Assembly (NCBI GenBank): GCA_020072815.1
Contig: JAIQGE010000009.1
Location: 120,259 to 184,258, forward strand
Direction of reading: 5' to 3'
Length of the DNA: 64,000 nt
DNA from: Terriglobia bacterium
Lineage (GTDB): Bacteria > Acidobacteriota > Terriglobia > Terriglobales > Acidobacteriaceae
Shown: positions 59,667-64,000 of the stretch, one piece after another
Layout of the letters: every line of letters begins with the position of its first letter
Numbering within the stretch: position 1 is the first letter of the stretch
Position numbers and translations under genes: made by a program
The notes under the pieces: generated by a model
What the model was told of the DNA's origin: nothing
Seen by the model: the letters and a program-made list of their open reading frames with translations, nothing else
Database searches by the model: none

Positions 59667-60490
59667 TATTTGCTTCTCCTGCTCACAATGAACTTGTCAG
59701 TGCGCTTGTTGTTGCGCGTCTTGTAGCCGCGCGTCGGCTGGCCCCAGGGGGTCACCGGATGGCGTCCGCCGGAAGTCTTGCCTTCACCGCCGCCGTGCGG
59801 ATGGTCCACCGGGTTCATGGCCACGCCGCGGTTCACCGGCTTCTTGCCCAGCCATATGTTGCGTCCCGCTTTGCCGATATGCACGTTCTCGTGCTCCACG
59901 TTGCCGATCTGTCCCACCGTGGCCATGCAGTCAATCAGCACCTTGCGGGTCTCGCCCGAAGGCAGTTTCACCAGCGCGTACTCGCCTTCTTTGGCGACCA
60001 GCTGTGCCGAGCCGCCGGCCGAGCGCACCATCTGCGCGCCCTTGCCCGGCTTCAGCTCAATGTTGTGCACCGTGGTGCCGGCCGGAATGTTTTTCAGCGG
60101 CAGCGCGTTGCCCACCAGGATGTCAGCTTCCGGGCCGCTGACAATTTTCTGCCCCACCACCATTCCCACGGGATGCAGGATGTAGCGCTTCTCGCCGTCG
60201 GCGTAAGCCACCAGCGCAATGCGCGCGGAACGGTTGGGATCGTATTCGATGGAAACCACCGTGCCGGGGATGCCGGACTTGTCGCGCTTGAAGTCAATGG
60301 TGCGCAGCTTGCGCTTGTGTCCGCCGCCGCGATGCCAGATGGTGATGTCGCCCGAGTTGCGCCGCCCGCCGGTGCGCAGCTTGATCTTGGTCAGCGCCTT
60401 GTGCGGTTTGTCCGCGGTCAACTCGTCGTTCGTCAGCGTGGTCTTGAACCGCAGTGACGGCGTTGTCGGTCGGTATGTCTTTATCGCCAT
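59666..60490 (-). CDS. rplB: 50S ribosomal protein L2
   Basis: About 274 residues. L2 is essential for subunit association and peptidyl transfer. Conserved: [80 protein letters not shown], and the catalytic-region [20 protein letters not shown] with the key histidine. The ending [13 protein letters not shown] is standard. Followed by rpsS. Confidence 0.99.
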   Translation of the reverse strand: MAIKTYRPTTPSLRFKTTLTNDELTADKPHKALTKIKLRTGGRRNSGDITIWHRGGGHKRKLRTIDFKRDKSGIPGTVVSIEYDPNRSARIALVAYADGEKRYILHPVGMVVGQKIVSGPEADILVGNALPLKNIPAGTTVHNIELKPGKGAQMVRSAGGSAQLVAKEGEYALVKLPSGETRKVLIDCMATVGQIGNVEHENVHIGKAGRNIWLGKKPVNRGVAMNPVDHPHGGGEGKTSGGRHPVTPWGQPTRGYKTRNNKRTDKFIVSRRSK

Positions 60491-60497
60491 AAAACTC

Positions 60498-60640
60498 AGC
60501 CTCTAGCGACTAGCTGCTAGCTGGTCGCTTTGATCTTCAGGTTCGCATTTTCTCTCGCGAACCACTGGTCCGTCATCGCCGGGCGAGTGTCTTTTTTGAC
60601 TTTCTCGCTAGCAGCCAGGAGCTAGCAGCTCGTAGCTCTT
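60498..60640. repeat. Heptad tracts between rplW and rplB
   Basis: GCCTCTAGCGACTAGCTGCT, AGCTGG (60498-60523) and GCTAGCAGCCAGGAGCTAGC, AGCTCGTAGC (60609-60638). The second is next to the rplW stop. Confidence 0.85.
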
Positions 60641-60933
60641 TACAAATTCGCCGCGTACTCCGGCATCTTTTCTCCGGACTTCAGTTTCACGTACGCTTTC
60701 TTCCAGTCCGGACGATAGCCGGCAAACTTTCCCCGGCGGCGTTCTTTCCCCTGGAAGTTGGCGGTGCGCACCGAGTCCACTTTCACGTTGAAAATCTTCT
60801 GCACCGCTTCTTTTACTTCCGTCTTGGTGGCCTTGGCTGCAACTTCAAACACCAGCGTGCCCTGGCTGTCCTTGGCGCCCAGCCCTTTTTCCGTAATCAC
60901 CGGTTTGCGGATGATCTGATAAGCCGACTTCAT
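60640..60933 (-). CDS. rplW: 50S ribosomal protein L23
   Basis: About 97 residues, standard length. L23 sits at the tunnel exit and is the docking site of trigger factor. Conserved: MKSAYQIIRKPVITEKGLGA, FEVAAKATKTEVKEAVQKIF, NVKVDSVRTANFQGKERRRG, and KKAYVKLKSGEKMPEYAAN. The gene overlaps rplD by one base, stop and start codons sharing TAATG. Order rplC-rplD-rplW-rplB is canonical. Confidence 0.97.
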   Translation of the reverse strand: MKSAYQIIRKPVITEKGLGAKDSQGTLVFEVAAKATKTEVKEAVQKIFNVKVDSVRTANFQGKERRRGKFAGYRPDWKKAYVKLKSGEKMPEYAANL

Positions 60934-61589
60934 TACGCCACCTCCGCTTTCCGCTTGGGAGCCGACGCCTTCAGCGAATCCTGCAGCTTCTCCAGCGCCG
61001 CCTGCGAGAAGATGGTCGTCTCGTAGCGCAGCAGGTGATAAGGATGCACCTGGTTCCCGGCGATCAGTTCCACTCCGGCCACGTTGCGCGCGCTCAGTTC
61101 CAGGTTGCGGTTGGCCTTGGAGCCGTCCACGATCAGCGTGGTCTTTTCCGCGCCCAGCGTGTCCAAGGTCTTGCGGAACGCCTTGGTCTTGGCTTCGCCC
61201 AGTTCAAAGCTGTCCACCACCACCAGCTTACCGTCGGCCAGTTTGGCGGCCAGCGCCGAACGCAGCGCGCCAAAGAGTTTCTTCTTCGGGAACTGGTAGT
61301 CATAGGAGTGCGGCTGCGGTCCGTGGACCGTTCCGCCGTGGCGCCACAGAGGCGACCGGATGGAGCCCACGCGGGCCCGGCCCGTGCCTTTTTGCTTCCA
61401 CAGCTTTTTGCCGGCGCCGGACACCAGTTTCTTGTTCTTGGTGGCATGCGTCCCGGCGCGCCGCGCGTCGCGATAGTGGTTCACCGCTTCCCACAGCAGG
61501 TCCTGGTTGATGCCGCCAAAGACTTCGTCCGCCAGCTCCAGCGTCCCGACTTTTTTACCTTTTAGGTCAACAACGTCTATTTTCGCCAT
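60933..61589 (-). CDS. rplD: 50S ribosomal protein L4
   Basis: About 218 residues from the ATG at 61589 (MAKIDVVDLKGKKVGTLELA); the frame to 61646 adds an Ala/Gln-rich unrelated lead. L4 stabilises the tunnel and in some bacteria regulates the S10 operon. Conserved: VGGINQDLLWEAVNHYRDAR-like EVFGGINQDLLWEAVNHYRD, RVGSIRSPLWRHGGTVHGPQ, and the ending TIFSQAALEKLQDSLKASAP. Followed without gap by rplW. Confidence 0.97.
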   Translation of the reverse strand: MAKIDVVDLKGKKVGTLELADEVFGGINQDLLWEAVNHYRDARRAGTHATKNKKLVSGAGKKLWKQKGTGRARVGSIRSPLWRHGGTVHGPQPHSYDYQFPKKKLFGALRSALAAKLADGKLVVVDSFELGEAKTKAFRKTLDTLGAEKTTLIVDGSKANRNLELSARNVAGVELIAGNQVHPYHLLRYETTIFSQAALEKLQDSLKASAPKRKAEVA

Positions 61590-61849
61590 CTTCTTCTCCA
61601 GGGCTCCGCAGCTTTGCTGCTTCGCCCTCGCGCTCTGCTCGCGCAATCCGGCGCTCGCCCGCGCTCACCCCAGCCCTTAGCTATCAGCAATTGGTAATTA
61701 GCAATTGGCAACTAGCTTTTGTCTCGTAACTCCAGCCATTTCGTTCTGTCCGAGATCACGCGCAATCCCATCTCGAACCGTGTGGCACAGGCACTCTTGC
61801 CTGTGCGCTTTAAATCTTACGGACCGCAGGCGCCCTCGCCTGCGACCGA
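61590..61849. repeat. Repeat-filled gap between rplC and rplD
   Basis: Heptads CAGCAATTGGTAATTAGCAA, TTGGCAACTAGC (61684-61715), a GAGATCACGCGCAATCC block (61752-61768), the GTGTGGCACAGGCACTC palindrome (61779-61806), and the GCAGGCG palindrome (61821-61845) that touches the rplC stop. Between 61590 and 61670 there is a CGCTCTGCTCGCGC stretch. Confidence 0.8.
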
Positions 61850-62623
61850 TTACTTCTTCGCTTTACCGGCCGCAGCTTTCTTCGCCGCCTTCAACGGATC
61901 CAGCGTGGTGGAACCAGCGAACCCGCGGCGCTCGCGCGGCGGCTTCTTGGCTTTCAACACCACGACATATCCATTGCGATGACCGGGCACCGCGCCTTCC
62001 ACCAGCAGCAGGTTGTCCTCGGTATCAATGCCGCGAATCTTCAGATTGCGGACCGTCACCTGGTCCACGCCCATATGCCCGGACATGCGCATTCCCGGAA
62101 ACACGCGCGACGGGAACGACGAAGCTCCAATCGAGCCTTGCACCTGGAACATGTGCCCGTGGGCCGCCGGACCGCCGCCAAAATGATGGCGCTTGACCAC
62201 GCCGGCAAAACCGCGCCCTTTGCTCACGCCGATCACGTCCACGTAGCGCTCGCCGCTGAAGATGTCCACCAGGACCTTGTCGCCAACTTTCGATGGCCCG
62301 TTGCCCGCCGGAGCCGCTTCGCCTTCCGCGGCTGGCTGGGCGCTCTTGCCAGGCTCTTCCGTCTCCAGCGCTACTTCGCGGATGAACTTTACCGGCGGCA
62401 AGTCATGCTTGCCGAAGTGGCCCTGCATGGCCTTGCTGATGTTCTTGCCCTTCACAAATTCCACCAGACCGATCTGCGCCGACTCATACCCGTCTTTGAT
62501 CGCGCGCTTGATCTGGGTGATTACGCACGGCCCGGCCTGGATCACCGTGACCGGGTGAACGTCACCCTTGTCGTCGAAGATCTGGGTCATGCCGATTTTC
62601 TTGCCTAAAATTCCGTTGACCAT
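61850..62623 (-). CDS. rplC: 50S ribosomal protein L3
   Basis: About 257 residues, somewhat long (typical 205-215). L3 lies near the peptidyl transferase centre and is one of the first to bind 23S rRNA. Conserved: MVNGILGKKIGMTQIFDDKG, TVIQAGPCVITQIKRAIKDG, GRGFAGVVKRHHFGGGPAAH, FPGMRMSGHMGVDQVTVRNL and LLLVEGAVPGHRNGYVVVLK. A Pro/Ala/Glu insertion (KSAQPAAEGEAAPAGNGPS) after residue 95 explains part of the length, with another Ala/Lys tail at the end. Confidence 0.97.
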   Translation of the reverse strand: MVNGILGKKIGMTQIFDDKGDVHPVTVIQAGPCVITQIKRAIKDGYESAQIGLVEFVKGKNISKAMQGHFGKHDLPPVKFIREVALETEEPGKSAQPAAEGEAAPAGNGPSKVGDKVLVDIFSGERYVDVIGVSKGRGFAGVVKRHHFGGGPAAHGHMFQVQGSIGASSFPSRVFPGMRMSGHMGVDQVTVRNLKIRGIDTEDNLLLVEGAVPGHRNGYVVVLKAKKPPRERRGFAGSTTLDPLKAAKKAAAGKAKK

Positions 62624-62713
62624 AATTCCCTCTCCCCATCATCCCTTTCTGGGACTGTAGGAAGCTTCTAGGCCCTAGCTTCTAGCTAGCAGCCAGAAGC
62701 TAGCCGCTAGCAG
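62624..62713. repeat. Heptad tracts between rpsJ and rplC
   Basis: CTAGGCCCTAGCTTCTAGCT, AGCAGCCAGAAGCTAGCCGC, TAGCAGCT (62669-62716), CTAGC at 7-bp steps, ending inside the rpsJ stop codon. Confidence 0.85.
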
Positions 62714-63043
62714 CTATTTGTGTTCCTTCCCAAACGCCTTGATCTCCACATCCACGCCGGCCGGCAGATCCAGCTTCATCAGCGCGTCCACGGTATGCTG
62801 CGTGGGCTCCAGGATGTCAATCAGCCGTTTGTGCGTGCGGATCTCAAACGCCTCCCGCGACTTCTTGTCCACGTGGGGGGAGCGCAGCACGCAATACTTG
62901 TTCTTCACCGTAGGCAGCGGGATGGGTCCCGCAATCTGCGCTCCGGTGCGTTTGGCCGTGTCCACGATCTCGCTGGTGGACTGGTCCAGAATGCGATAGT
63001 CGTAGGCCTTGAGCCGTATGCGAATTCTTTCTTTGCCAATCAC
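62714..63043 (-). CDS. rpsJ: 30S ribosomal protein S10
   Basis: About 109 residues from the GTG at 63043 ([20 protein letters not shown] after the initiating Met), with GAGG about 8 bases upstream. S10 is part of the 30S head and also works as NusE in antitermination. Conserved: [80 protein letters not shown]. First gene of the S10 operon, after tuf. Confidence 0.97.
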   Translation of the reverse strand: MIGKERIRIRLKAYDYRILDQSTSEIVDTAKRTGAQIAGPIPLPTVKNKYCVLRSPHVDKKSREAFEIRTHKRLIDILEPTQHTVDALMKLDLPAGVDVEIKAFGKEHK

Positions 63044-63111
63044 TGTTTTGTCCTCAAAGATCGTTGCGGTCAGGCCGATAAGTAAAGCTCTACGATCACT
63101 GCCGCTCTTTT

Positions 63112-63211
63112 CAATTTGGTAATTTTGTAATTTGGTAATTTTGTAAATGATGTTTGGGTTACAGCACTTCAAATTACCCAATTACCAAATTACTCAATTA
63201 CCAATTCTTCC
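63112..63211. repeat. Octad inverted pair between tuf and rpsJ
   Basis: TTTGGTAATTTTGTAATTTG, GTAATTTTGTAAATG (63115-63149) and AAATTACCCAATTACCAAAT, TACTCAATTACCAATTC (63171-63207). Unit step 8 bp. The right arm starts 5 nt after the tuf stop codon. Spacer about 22 nt. Confidence 0.9.

Positions 63212-64000
<789 letters not shown>

Overview
The window is a G+C-rich bacterial chromosome segment that reads as Acidobacteriota (Terriglobia/Koribacter-like). This is an inference from gene content: a DUF6599-type protein, a VWFA-related secreted protein, TonB_C proteins, a zinc-type S4 and S14, an adenosylcobalamin-dependent ribonucleotide reductase, and above all several families of short palindromic or periodic intergenic repeats of the kind I associate with this phylum. 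No rRNA, tRNA, CRISPR array, transposase or prophage was recognised.

Left part (1-22 kb) is mixed housekeeping and unknown genes: a di-haem cytochrome c peroxidase-like protein, a DUF6599 protein, a zinc-knuckle-like protein of unknown role whose tail is made of dispersed repeats, a DUF457/YdjM membrane protein, ispG, a two-component system with kinase and regulator overlapping by 4 bp, alaS, a DUF433/DUF5615 toxin-antitoxin pair, a secreted lytic transglycosylase followed by a large AMIN/Amidase_3 amidase, and a divergent DinB/AraC pair. At 22-28 kb lies the rimP-nusA-infB translation/transcription group (minus strand), then exbD, mscL and tonB-like genes.

The middle (28-45 kb) holds small secreted proteins, an N-acetylmuramoyl-alanine amidase, a lower-G+C orphan gene with a PD-(D/E)XK-like nuclease signature (34633-36336), nrdJ with a good terminator, an unknown gene upstream of nrdJ, and, 230 bp further upstream, a tandem pair of NrdR-box-like palindromes bracketing a perfect TTGACA. 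Then follow a DUF4440 protein, an M28 peptidase and a VWFA protein.

The right part (45-64 kb, all minus strand) is the S10-spc-alpha ribosomal supercluster in canonical order: tuf, rpsJ, rplC, rplD, rplW, rplB, rpsS, rplV, rpsC, rplP, rpmC, rpsQ, rplN, rplX, rplE, rpsN, rpsH, rplF, rplR, rpsE, rpmD, rplO, secY, adk, infA, rpmJ, rpsM, rpsK, rpsD, rpoA, rplQ. The methionine aminopeptidase gene usually found between adk and infA is absent. Unlike most ribosomal operons, many gaps are 100-260 bp and are filled with tracts of 7-bp or 8-bp periodic repeats arranged as inverted pairs; in several genes the tract supplies the stop codon or the last codons. These repeat families also recur elsewhere in the window and have entered coding sequence in nrdJ and in the gene at 4260-5066. 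This periodic inverted-repeat system is the most unusual signal here.
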